Part shown: positions 8,501-15,351 of the stretch, piece after piece
How positions within the stretch are numbered: position 1 is the stretch's first letter
How the letters are laid out: the number at the start of each line of letters is the position of its first letter
Origin: Aurantimicrobium minutum
Lineage (GTDB): Bacteria > Actinomycetota > Actinomycetes > Actinomycetales > Microbacteriaceae
DNA: 64,000 nt
NCBI RefSeq assembly: GCF_029892845.1
Contig: NZ_JARXVT010000003.1
Span: forward strand, 1 to 64,000
Direction of reading: 5' to 3'
Position numbers and translations under genes: made by a program
Notes under the pieces: model-generated
The model's input: only the letters and a program-made list of their open reading frames with translations
The model's database searches: none
Told to the model about the DNA's origin: nothing

Positions 8501-8755
8501 AGTTGAAACAGTTGCGATGGTGAGTGAATCAGTCGCATCTGCACTATCGACAGATACCTGAACATACTTTCCGAAATATTCGGTTGTAGTAGTGGGAGTT
8601 ATGCCAGTCAACAATGAGGAAGCAGAGGCACCTTCGTTGATACTGATCGTACCTGGAGTGACAGAAAGACCATCGGCAGCAAATGCAGGACCAACTTGAA
8701 GTGCTAAAAACAACATCGACAGAATCACTGCAGGGATTACCCTCAGTTTTCTCAT
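5528..8755 (-). CDS. Large secreted-ectodomain plus polytopic membrane protein, unknown function
   Basis: ATG 8755 follows a good AGAGGTGG ribosome site and starts a signal peptide (MRKLRVIP..., predicted cut after AFA near residue 26), giving 1075 residues. An open frame reaches 8887 but lacks these features. Residues about 27-510 form a Ser/Thr/Asn-rich extracellular region that looks beta-rich, with Ig/cadherin-like phrases (ISINEGASASS; TVNFTLNDDPAVPVD) and one close Cys pair (CTSC). A Pro/Ala linker follows (about 510-560), then an Ala-rich segment with one hydrophobic stretch near 622. After a Gly/Ser/Glu stretch come about ten membrane helices to the C-terminus. I do not recognise the family. 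A stalk-like exposed domain fused to a transporter- or channel-sized membrane domain is unusual. It is divergent from the chitinase gene and followed by a TetR regulator, which suggests a surface role under regulation; that is inference. Confidence 0.8.
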   Translation of the reverse strand: MRKLRVIPAVILSMLFLALQVGPAFAADGLSVTPGTISINEGASASSLLTGITPTTTTEYFGKYVQVSVDSADATDSLTIATVSTPVITSGAVSVVGSLVYVGDGLFARRIGQIDSTLAGGQATALKINLDTFDTIPSANYSSAWAGWTNSNPVNSTSASTFGETYIPSGGITFELLGRWSGIGGGPSSLFTNSTFTSLTNSSVIRTSPGRFNNSLAIYLDMSATGLPSGGGSIRGAGVTSPEFNATAGDRVSFTHRNLCTSCSSTADVAMWVGLVDVSTQKFVSVGHAVMDQGENWADNYSISVPTTGRFKLAITAGALWPSATVSRLQTDVKLDMFELSPPLSSTWVANLFKAVKYQSSAVNPSSSKTIRYQIGTGSTPSATATQTVNFTLNDDPAVPVDSSMQLDNTEGVQDTFANVAGNFGGTDGDSALLYSAQNATTVSSTFSGITYDRKVIASLGTLYFKSTTGQWTLVPNASVINSQNVASNTVVPLELNGVPFNFTIATRMVAAPPPSITVETSTGEVVSPPPVVEEPPAIVPPVVPAAAPAAAAAKSDKTPKSPPSLSDTLLNALSDPAAAVAALLNAAFAPPSIITDPSAAVANPAIGASGDDSAPVEAFDPLGSPESVAALSGALVMAVSLAGGVAAATAGGSAGSAGEAPTGGESGSSDGGAELEGLEASEDVITISRSAWGDKLPIFGSALFVFLDRFSHDSAVKAARFSPMFAKLIIDGAYLRAMTGSMSLLLPVASSAVAVMSAVSNHGQLLPPQWGMFLAIALIGVFDAFAGFMGAAVFIAISLLTAQEHIQASDLRMYFGVLFISMGPALLMTAFRALRKDTVPGFVGVWDRATDFVIAPVMAGVSVTTAVTVLPALAGLTLPVANHVAAFGIYVAAAAIVRVIFEEFATKAFPARLNSINPSLLPDPPAIQQWASLVMSYGMWVFLTGALSGEVWQVYVGSFFFLLPTILAKFSDSFPNSVVLWRVMPQGMPGLVFTLFVSAASAMIVMAFIGANPAFAAWNMVLLPLPILVIALLGLLGRHGATPDEVRFSQKNPLIFRFGGVLILIVALRLMGIA

Positions 8756-9062
8756 CGAAGCCACCTCTAAAAATAGGAAAGTGCTAAACACTTTCACTAG
8801 AAATGCTCTCAGAAATAGGCTTTGAACTGGTATTTCAGAAAAGGTAAAAATCCCTTTACTTATAGGGATTAACACCCCATCAAACACAATTGCGTCAAAT
8901 ATATGTGCATAAAGTTTTCCACAGATTTAAACAAAGAGTCTAAAAATCCAGCCCTCTCCCAGAAAACCTGCGTTGTCTGAGATGTAAGAACCGGTCACCT
9001 CAGAGCCACAAGCCCTGTCTGAACCGGAAATTCAGAACACTCAAATGAGGAGAGATACTCAC
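8756..9062. promoter_or_regulatory. Divergent regulatory region between membrane chimera and chitinase
   Basis: This 307-bp stretch has no gene. It must hold both divergent promoters. Visible structure: an inverted repeat AATCCCT (8849-8855)/AGGGATT (8864-8870), and near the chitinase start two related blocks, each TGTCTGA followed by AACCGG, within the last 80 bases. The second lies in a TCTGAA-N7-TTCAGA inverted repeat. These could bind a regulator of chitin use. I cannot fix -35/-10 boxes with confidence. Confidence 0.4.
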
Positions 9063-11156
9063 GTGAAAACAACACGAGCGACAACCGCGGCGATTGCCAC
9101 CTTGGCAACCGCTGCCGCATCACTAATCGCCTTTGCCACCCCGGCACAAGCAGTAACTTCTGACGTCAATGTTGACTGGAAGATCACCCAGGACTGGGGC
9201 TCCGGATACCAAGGCACAGTGACAGTCAAGAACACCACGGCCAAGAGCATCAACCCCTGGTCGGTCACCATCCCCTATGCAAACTCCATCAACTCCACCT
9301 GGGACGCCACTGCGACTAGCACCGCAGGTGGGTACCGCTTCTCCGGTCCCAGCTGGAACATGTCTCTCGCACCCGGTGCTTCTGTCACATTCGGATTCAT
9401 CGGAGCCGCCAAGGGCGGCGCATTGACTCCCACCACATGTGTGGTCTCCGGCGTAACATGTTCCGTGAACTCTGGTTCTTCCAGTGTGACTCCTGACCCC
9501 ACCCCCACTTCTCCTGCGCCGGTTCCTACCGTGGACCCCACAGTGACACCTACTCCAACACCCACCACTCCCGCCACTTCGGCTAGCGCACTGAAGGTTG
9601 CACTCAAGGTAACCAGCGACTGGGGAACTGGTCGCAACGTGGACATGGTCGTGACCAACACAGGAACCACCACGCTCAACAAATGGTCAGTGTCTGTCCC
9701 ATGGAAGGGCTCTAGTGTCTCAATGTGGAACGCAAGTTCTTTCCTAGCAGGTGGCGTTCTCACCGCAACCAACCTGTCTTGGAATGGCACGATTGCACCT
9801 GGCGCATCAGTCTCTCTCGGCTTTACCGATAACGGCAGCTTTGTGCTCCCGACAACATGTGCAACTGCTGTGGGAACCTGCGAAGTTGCCGGATCAGGAG
9901 TGGCGCCACAACCCACACCGTCGGAGACAACCACACCAGACCCCAGTCCCACTGTTGACCCCACTACTCCCCCTGTGGAACCTGTCGACCCTCCAGTTGT
10001 TGATCCGATTGAACCTTATGTTCCCAGCGACGATGCCTACACCGGTGATAAGAAAATTGTGGCCTACTACCCCTCCTGGGCAACCTATGCGCGCAACTAC
10101 CAAGTCTCAGACATTCCAGGCCAGAAAATCACACACATAAACTTTGCTTTCGCCAACATTGCTGATGGCAAATGCGTAGTGGGTGATTCCTATGCCGATA
10201 CCGACAAAGCCTTTGCCGGAGACAGCTGGGACACTGGTGCCAAGCGCGGAAACTTCAACCAGCTGACTAAACTCAAAGCCGCCAATCCCAATCTAGAGAC
10301 CATGATCTCTATCGGCGGTTGGACCTGGAGCAAGAACTTCTCAGCAGCTGCTGCAACGGATGCATCGCGTAAAGCGTTTGTCTCGTCCTGTGTGAACTTC
10401 ATGAAGACATACAATTTCGATGGCATTGACATTGACTGGGAATACCCCGTCTCTGGCGGTCTCTATGCAGGGACTGCAGCAGATAAGGCAAACTACACAG
10501 CACTTCTGTCAGAGTTCAAGACCGAACTAGCCGCGCAGACTGCAGTTGATGGAGAACACCACCCGCTCACTATTGCAGCTCCAGCCGGCCCCACGACGAT
10601 TCCAAACCTAGAAGCAAAGAACATCGGTGGAATCGTTGACTGGATGAACTTGATGTCCTACGACTATCACGGTGGCTGGGATCCCATTACGGGACACAAC
10701 GCACCCTTGAACGTGGGAACAAAGGACACTGCCACAGGTTTCAGTGTCTCTGATTCTGTTGACGCGTACCTGGGCGCTGGATTCCCCGCGCAGAAACTTG
10801 TCTTGGGACTTCCCCTCTATGGTCGCGGCTGGGAGAACGTGAACACCACTGCACACGGTCTCTACCAAACAGGTGTGAACGCAACTGTGGGGACGTGGGA
10901 AAAGGGTGTTTTTGATTACACAGACATCAAGAACAACTACCTGCCCACGATGACCCGCTACTGGGACTCCGAAGCACAGGTTCCCTACCTCTATGACCCC
11001 GCACGCAAGCTCTGGATCAGCTATGACGACCCCCAGTCGATCAAGATCAAAGTCGACTACATCAAGGCCAAGGGTCTGGGAGGAGCCATGGTGTGGGAAC
11101 TCAGCGGTGACCGAGATGAAGAACTCATTGATGTCATCGGGGCGAACCTGAACTAA
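9063..11156 (+). CDS. Secreted modular chitinase (CBM2-CBM2-GH18)
   Basis: The best start is GTG 9063, seven bases after GAGGAGA; an ATG at 9045 has no ribosome site. The product is 697 residues. A signal peptide ends at ATPAQA (about residue 30). Two CBM2-like beta modules follow (about 32-135 and 180-280), each opening with a VDWKITQDWGSG / VALKVTSDWGTG strand and ending in a Cys pair. They are joined by Pro/Thr linkers. The GH18 domain (about 335-697) has the SIGGW strand and the catalytic DGIDIDWE motif, with the Glu as acid/base, plus MSYDYHGGW and a late MVWELSGD strand. It should hydrolyse chitin outside the cell, freeing amino sugars. A strong hairpin terminator follows the stop. Confidence 0.93.
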   Translation: MKTTRATTAAIATLATAAASLIAFATPAQAVTSDVNVDWKITQDWGSGYQGTVTVKNTTAKSINPWSVTIPYANSINSTWDATATSTAGGYRFSGPSWNMSLAPGASVTFGFIGAAKGGALTPTTCVVSGVTCSVNSGSSSVTPDPTPTSPAPVPTVDPTVTPTPTPTTPATSASALKVALKVTSDWGTGRNVDMVVTNTGTTTLNKWSVSVPWKGSSVSMWNASSFLAGGVLTATNLSWNGTIAPGASVSLGFTDNGSFVLPTTCATAVGTCEVAGSGVAPQPTPSETTTPDPSPTVDPTTPPVEPVDPPVVDPIEPYVPSDDAYTGDKKIVAYYPSWATYARNYQVSDIPGQKITHINFAFANIADGKCVVGDSYADTDKAFAGDSWDTGAKRGNFNQLTKLKAANPNLETMISIGGWTWSKNFSAAAATDASRKAFVSSCVNFMKTYNFDGIDIDWEYPVSGGLYAGTAADKANYTALLSEFKTELAAQTAVDGEHHPLTIAAPAGPTTIPNLEAKNIGGIVDWMNLMSYDYHGGWDPITGHNAPLNVGTKDTATGFSVSDSVDAYLGAGFPAQKLVLGLPLYGRGWENVNTTAHGLYQTGVNATVGTWEKGVFDYTDIKNNYLPTMTRYWDSEAQVPYLYDPARKLWISYDDPQSIKIKVDYIKAKGLGGAMVWELSGDRDEELIDVIGANLN

Positions 11157-11167
11157 ACAGAACACAC

Positions 11168-11208
11168 AACTGTGGGAGAAGCTCAAGAGCTTCTCCCACA
11201 GTTTGTAT
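11168..11208. terminator. Strong bidirectional terminator between chitinase and antitoxin
   Basis: A perfect 16-bp stem: AACTGTGGGAGAAGCT (11168-11183) and AGCTTCTCCCACAGTT (11188-11203), with a 4-nt loop and TTTGTAT after it on the plus strand. On the minus strand GTTGTGTG follows. It separates the convergent chitinase and DUF1778 genes. Confidence 0.9.
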
Positions 11209-11213
11209 AACTC

Positions 11214-11495
11214 CTAGGCCGGTAGTGATTCTGAGAATTTTGCGAAGAGTGAAGAAAGTGCCGGGATGGGTCTTGCCTCTGAAGAAAGTGCCTTTTCTAA
11301 CTGAACAATCTCATGAGGAGAAAGCTTGATCACTCTCTCTTGAATCAAAATGTCTCTGGCCTGATTCAACGCAGCACTCAAAACAAAAGAAGAAACATCC
11401 TGATTATTGACCGCAGCTGCTACTTTAAGGTCCTCGAGGGCTTCAGGAGTGATGCGCATATTCAGTCGGGCTGTGCGGAGGTTAAGTTCAGTCAT
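11214..11495 (-). CDS. DUF1778 (TacA-like) ribbon-helix-helix antitoxin
   Basis: 93 residues. The N-terminal half is a ribbon-helix-helix DNA-binding fold (RLNMRITPEALEDLKVAA then QDVSSFVLSAAL), the mark of DUF1778 antitoxins that pair with GNAT toxins. The C-terminal half would wrap the toxin. It has its own AAGGGA ribosome site before ATG. It lies 50 bp downstream of the GNAT gene, the reverse of the usual antitoxin-first order, so it may be made partly from its own promoter in the gap. The gap has repeats that could be its binding sites. Confidence 0.85.
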   Translation of the reverse strand: MTELNLRTARLNMRITPEALEDLKVAAAVNNQDVSSFVLSAALNQARDILIQERVIKLSPHEIVQLEKALSSEARPIPALSSLFAKFSESLPA

Positions 11496-11513
11496 GGTTT
11501 TCCCTTCACATTC

Positions 11514-11536
11514 AATGTACTACCAATGTATGTACA
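11514..11536. promoter_or_regulatory. Repeats in the toxin-antitoxin gap, putative antitoxin operator
   Basis: AATGTA occurs at 11514-11519 and 11525-11530, 11 bp apart, about one helical turn. The outer TGTAC (11516-11520) and GTACA (11532-11536) form an inverted repeat. Paired sites in phase on one DNA face suit ribbon-helix-helix dimers. It lies 19-41 bp upstream of the antitoxin ATG. Function is inferred. Confidence 0.45.
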
Positions 11537-11545
11537 AAACAATTT

Positions 11546-12043
11546 TCACAGTGATGCAGTTATCTGCTTCAACGTGACAAAGAGTCGAAGTGGATCATCT
11601 GCAAACGAAGCAAAACCGTATCGACGATAGAAGGCCATCGCATCCGTATTCAATGCATCAACGATGACTACTTCCAAACCCGCATGTTCTGAAATCGCAA
11701 CTGCTCCCCTCAGAGCATGAACCAACAGACGTGAACCTAATCCGTTCCCTTGCTGCTTTGTATCGACTGCGAGTCGAGCTATCAGCACTGCAGAAACTGG
11801 ATATCTCCCTGTGCCCACACCAAGGAGTTGAGCTGAGTCGCTGGCCTCTACTTGAGCAATAACTGAGCTGTAATATCCAACAACGTTGTTCTCAGTGTCC
11901 CTGCGCGCCAGGAAAGTTTTGGTTTTCCCGCGCTTCTCTTGTTGGCCAGATTGAGACATCAACCAAAAATTGAGGCTGTCTTCGCCACAATCAAATCTTT
12001 CTCGATTGAGCTTCCGAGAAAAAGGTTCAATCAGGTAATCCAT
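11546..12043 (-). CDS. GNAT-family acetyltransferase, probable TacT-like toxin
   Basis: With ATG 12043 the product has 165 residues, the normal size of TacT/AtaT toxins; the frame stays open further up but would run through the palindrome at 12050-12077. It has the acetyl-CoA loop QQGNGLGSRL after the ARLAVD strand, and the AFYRRYGF motif whose Tyr is the usual general acid. TacT-type toxins acetylate the aminoacyl group of charged tRNA and stop translation. The DUF1778 antitoxin follows, supporting this over a housekeeping acetyltransferase. A GGAG sits 4 bases before the ATG, partly inside the palindrome, so translation or transcription may be gated there. It sits just past the 3' end of a tRNA gene. 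Confidence 0.8.
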   Translation of the reverse strand: MDYLIEPFSRKLNRERFDCGEDSLNFWLMSQSGQQEKRGKTKTFLARRDTENNVVGYYSSVIAQVEASDSAQLLGVGTGRYPVSAVLIARLAVDTKQQGNGLGSRLLVHALRGAVAISEHAGLEVVIVDALNTDAMAFYRRYGFASFADDPLRLFVTLKQITASL

Positions 12044-12049
12044 GGTGCT

Positions 12050-12077
12050 CCATATCGTGATGATCATCACGATATGG
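12050..12077. promoter_or_regulatory. Perfect 28-bp palindrome before the GNAT toxin gene
   Basis: The half-site CCATATCGTGATGA (12050-12063) is followed without spacer by its exact reverse complement (12064-12077). It lies 7 bases before the toxin ATG and 22 bases after the tRNA 3' end. It could be an operator for the toxin-antitoxin complex, a tRNA terminator (though no T-run follows), or a hairpin hiding the ribosome site. The perfect symmetry is certain; the role is not. Confidence 0.6.
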
Positions 12078-12099
12078 AAAGCCACTGACAATGTGAGAG

Positions 12100-12173
12100 T
12101 AGGGCGGACGGGACTTGAACCCGTGACCGACGGATTATGAGTCCGCTGCTCTAACCAGCTGAGCTACCGCCCC
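12100..12173 (-). tRNA. tRNA with CAU anticodon (elongator Met or Ile2)
   Basis: A 74-nt cloverleaf on the minus strand. Acceptor GGGGCGG pairs with CCGCCCT (with one G-U), the D arm is GCTCAGCTGGTTAGAGC, the anticodon loop is CTCATAA in a CGGA/TCCG stem, and the T arm is ACGGG-TTCAAGT-CCCGT. CCA is not encoded. The CAU anticodon reads Met, or Ile if lysidine-modified; I favour elongator Met. A plausible -10 (TAAACT) lies at the end of the glycosyltransferase gene upstream. Confidence 0.93.
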
Positions 12174-12195
12174 TAGTGGTGTTACGAGTAAAAGT

Positions 12196-13389
12196 TTAGT
12201 CGTCTGTGAGCTCGGGGTCAGGGTCAACAACCTCTTGGCCTCGATATAGAGCTTCGAATGTGTCGAGTGTGCGGGTGATGTCGTGCCCACGAATGAACTT
12301 CAATGAGTTGTTCTTCAGGCGAAGAAGTTCGTCCTTATCCGCAGTGAGAACCTTGACCAACTTGTCGCGAAGATCATCCACATCATTGGGCTCAAAGAGA
12401 TAGCCGTTCTCACCATCGTGGATGAGGTGTGGCAGGGCCATCGCGTTTGCTCCCACGATAGGAAGGGCTGTGGCCATGGCCTCCATGGTCGCAATGGACT
12501 GGAGCTCGGCAATAGATGGCATGGCGAAGACCTTGGCTCGCGTAAGCGAAGCCTTCAGCTCGTCATCTGAGACATAGCCAGTAAAAGTGACCTTGTCATT
12601 GAGTCCTAGGTGAGCAACCAATTGCTTCATGGGCTGAAGCTGGTCTCCCCCGCCCACAAATTCCAGAGATGCGTTGAGCTCAGGTGGAAGTTTGCGGAAT
12701 GCCTTGAGGAGAACATCGAGCTTCTTCTCACCTGTGATCCGTCCAACAAAAACGATCCGGTTTTCACCGTCAGTGTCAAAGTTCGGGGTGTAGTGATGTG
12801 CATTGATACCGCATGAAATCGCGTGAACATCGGTGAGGTGGGTGTATTCCTCAAGGAAGTTTGCAGCGCGTCGCGTGGGGGTGGTGACGGCCTCTGCGCG
12901 ACCGAAGGTGCGCGCTGCTGCCTTCCACACCAAGCGGATGACTCCACGCTGAGTTGGACCAGGGAGAAGCGTGAACTGCATCATGTTTTCTGGCATGAAG
13001 TGGTTGGTACCAATGATGCGGATACCGCGAAGTTCTGCTTCTTTCGTCAAACCGCCACCCACGATGAGGTGAGACTGGAAATGAACAACGTCAGGCTTAA
13101 AGCTGTCGAGAACACGTGCACTGTTGTGACGAACGCGCCAGGGAATCATGTAGCGAAGCCAGTCGTGGGGGTACCAGCGCCAGCTCTTGATGCGATACAT
13201 CGTCATGGGCTGACCTTCGTGGGTTTCTACCCAGGTTCCCGATTTACGGCCAGCAGCTGGAGCCATGACACGAACATCGTGTCCACGCTCAACAAGGCCA
13301 GCAGCTAAACGTTCTGCGAACTTGGCCGCTCCGTTAACGTTTGGACCGAAGGTGTCACACCCAATCAGGATGCGTAAAGGTTTCGGCAT
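12196..13389 (-). CDS. GT4-family glycosyltransferase
   Basis: 397 residues with a GT-B fold. The N-terminal acceptor domain begins RILIGCDTFGPNVNGAAKF, typical of the PimB/MgtA/diacylglycerol glucosyltransferase branch. The C-terminal donor domain has IVFVGRITGEKKLDVLLKAF and the E-x7-E motif (ELQSIATME). Such enzymes build glycolipids or mannosides on the inner membrane face. The stop is 23 bp from the tRNA gene, and the start is 7 bp after the DMT transporter gene, so both probably form one transcript. The exact sugar and acceptor cannot be told. Confidence 0.87.
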   Translation of the reverse strand: MPKPLRILIGCDTFGPNVNGAAKFAERLAAGLVERGHDVRVMAPAAGRKSGTWVETHEGQPMTMYRIKSWRWYPHDWLRYMIPWRVRHNSARVLDSFKPDVVHFQSHLIVGGGLTKEAELRGIRIIGTNHFMPENMMQFTLLPGPTQRGVIRLVWKAAARTFGRAEAVTTPTRRAANFLEEYTHLTDVHAISCGINAHHYTPNFDTDGENRIVFVGRITGEKKLDVLLKAFRKLPPELNASLEFVGGGDQLQPMKQLVAHLGLNDKVTFTGYVSDDELKASLTRAKVFAMPSIAELQSIATMEAMATALPIVGANAMALPHLIHDGENGYLFEPNDVDDLRDKLVKVLTADKDELLRLKNNSLKFIRGHDITRTLDTFEALYRGQEVVDPDPELTDD

Positions 13390-13396
13390 AGTGGCT

Positions 13397-14434
13397 TTAG
13401 TTTACGGACTTAGCCTTCTTGATGGCCTCTTTGGCGCCGTGTGCCGCTGTATTGACCTTGGCCTTTGAATCAGCTGTGGCGCCTTTGAACCCAGCTTTAG
13501 CTTCAGCACTGGCTTCTGCAAGGGGTTCGTGTGCATCTGGGTGATACTTCGCCAGCAGGAATACGCCGATCACGGCAAGAACTCCCGCAATGATGTAGGC
13601 CACGATGGCCCAGGGTGGCGCCTGCGAAGCCTCATCGAGGATGACGATACCGATGGTGACAGCCACGATGGGATCGATAACTGTCAAACCAGCAATCACG
13701 AGGTCTGGTGGGCCTGAGGAATAGGCGTTCTGAACGAACAATGCGCCCAAAATTGTCGCGGCAAGAAGTGCTGCCAAGCATGCCCAGGTCAACCAGTCGG
13801 TTGCACCGTGGGTGATGCTGGTGATGACAACCTTGGCCAAGGTGGCAACAAAACCATAGAGAACACCCGCGCCCACGATGTAGTACAACGCAGAGAGGTG
13901 CTTGCCAAGGAACAGGAATAGGGCACCAAAGATTGCCAAGACGATCAGCAAAATGATGAGAATTTCAGCAAGGTCGGCTGAGGTCATCGGTGCGTTCACC
14001 GCAGTGAAAGCAGCGATAGAAACGAAAATACCAATGCCTCCCACGCTGAGCGTGATGGCGAGGATTGATTCTTTATTGAGCTTGGTTTTACTTACTCGGG
14101 AATTGAGGATTGCGGTCATCACGAGAGCAACAGCACCAATGGGCTGAACCACGATCAAAGGAGAAAAACCAAGCGAGATGAGCTGGAACACAATGGCGCC
14201 ACCCAGGAGCAGTGTTCCGGTGAGCCACGAAGGGCGACGGAACAATCCCAACAGCTGCTTGAAGTTTAAAGAGGAGCTGCCTTCGTCGGCGTCATCTCCG
14301 ACTTTTCCCACACCACGGTGCTGAAGTTGCGCACCAATCGACATCAACACAGCGCCCACGAGAGCAAACGGAATACCGATGAGCTGCGATGGTTCGAAGT
14401 GGACCTGTGAGAGGTCGGGCAAGTCGCCGAGCAT
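13397..14434 (-). CDS. DMT-superfamily transporter with basic C-terminal tail
   Basis: 345 residues with about nine or ten hydrophobic helices in the EamA/DMT pattern (for example IPFALVGAVLMSIGAQL at the start and a second half ending AIVAYIIAGVLAVIGVFLL). The last 45 or so residues are a hydrophilic Ala/Lys-rich tail that looks like a soluble, perhaps coiled, helix. Substrate unknown. It precedes the GT4 gene closely and is divergent from peptide deformylase (about 40 bp apart). Confidence 0.82.
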   Translation of the reverse strand: MLGDLPDLSQVHFEPSQLIGIPFALVGAVLMSIGAQLQHRGVGKVGDDADEGSSSLNFKQLLGLFRRPSWLTGTLLLGGAIVFQLISLGFSPLIVVQPIGAVALVMTAILNSRVSKTKLNKESILAITLSVGGIGIFVSIAAFTAVNAPMTSADLAEILIILLIVLAIFGALFLFLGKHLSALYYIVGAGVLYGFVATLAKVVITSITHGATDWLTWACLAALLAATILGALFVQNAYSSGPPDLVIAGLTVIDPIVAVTIGIVILDEASQAPPWAIVAYIIAGVLAVIGVFLLAKYHPDAHEPLAEASAEAKAGFKGATADSKAKVNTAAHGAKEAIKKAKSVN

Positions 14435-14476
14435 AACTAGAACGCTACCCTGCCAACCTGCTAATAGGCTTGAGGC

Positions 14477-15040
14477 ATGACCGTGCGCCCCATTGTTATC
14501 TCAGGTGATCCTGTCCTTCACGAACCCGCAAAGCCGGTTACTGAATTCAACGACGAGCTCCGCCAGCTCGTTCAAGATATGTACGACACCATGGATGAAG
14601 CTCCTGGTGTCGGTCTCGCTGCACCTCAGGTGGGCGTTGGCCTCCAGGTGTTTGTCTATGACTATCCCGAAGATGATGGAACACCACGTCGTGGGGTTGC
14701 GATTAACCCCTCATTGTTGATCTCGCCTCTTGAGATTCGTGACACCACTGATGCAGACGATGAGGGTTGCCTCTCATTCCCTGGAGAACGCTTTCCATTG
14801 GTCCGGGCAGATAAAGCACTTCTTCGCGCTGTAGACCTTGAAGGCAAGCCATTTGAGATTGAATGCGATGGCTGGTTCGCACGCATCTTCCAGCACGAAT
14901 ACGACCACCTCCTCGGCTACCTTTACACCGATCGCTTGGATTACGAATTCAACAAGCAGGCTGCAAAGATTGAGCGCAAACGCGGCTGGGGTAAGCCTGG
15001 GAAGTCGTGGATGCCTGGAGTCGATAACCTCGACGACTAG
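14477..15040 (+). CDS. def: Peptide deformylase
   Basis: 187 residues. It removes the formyl group from the N-terminal Met of new proteins. All three signature motifs are present: GVGLAAPQVG (near residue 45), EGCLSFPG with the metal-binding Cys, and HEYDH with two metal-binding His and the catalytic Glu (about residue 140). The C-terminal extension (about 30 residues after the HEYDH helix) is common in actinobacterial enzymes. Its stop overlaps that of the azlD gene by 4 bp, tail to tail. Confidence 0.96.
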   Translation: MTVRPIVISGDPVLHEPAKPVTEFNDELRQLVQDMYDTMDEAPGVGLAAPQVGVGLQVFVYDYPEDDGTPRRGVAINPSLLISPLEIRDTTDADDEGCLSFPGERFPLVRADKALLRAVDLEGKPFEIECDGWFARIFQHEYDHLLGYLYTDRLDYEFNKQAAKIERKRGWGKPGKSWMPGVDNLDD

Positions 15041-15351
15041 GCCATCCAGCCCAGGTTTCGAAGCACTACTGCGACAATTCCTGCCACCGCGACGACCACA
15101 ATAAAGGGCACGCGGAACGAGAACAGGATTGCTGCCACGATGACGGCAGGAATGCGCGCATCAATCGCAATTGATTGGCCTGCACCCAGCGTCTGAACAG
15201 CGACTAAAGCCGCAAGCATGGCAACAGTGAGCAAGTTCGTCACACGTGTGAACTTTGGCTTTTCGAGCAAGCTTTGCGGAATGAGATACCCGGTGTATTT
15301 CACGACGAAAGACAACACCGAGGCTACGATCACTGTGATCCAGAGAGTCAT
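15037..15351 (-). CDS. azlD: AzlD small subunit of branched-chain amino-acid exporter
   Basis: 104 residues with four short membrane helices. The AzlD features are the Tyr/Pro-rich KYTGYLIPQSLL after the first helix, then LLTVAMLAALVAVQTL. With AzlC it forms an inner-membrane exporter of branched-chain or related amino acids. Its ATG overlaps the azlC stop by 4 bp (ATGA), so the two are translationally coupled. Confidence 0.88.
   Translation of the reverse strand: MTLWITVIVASVLSFVVKYTGYLIPQSLLEKPKFTRVTNLLTVAMLAALVAVQTLGAGQSIAIDARIPAVIVAAILFSFRVPFIVVVAVAGIVAVVLRNLGWMA

Noticed and set aside
8756-8887. Upstream extension of the membrane-chimera frame
   Set aside because: ATG 8755 has AGAGGTGG before it and starts a proper signal peptide; the extension lacks both.
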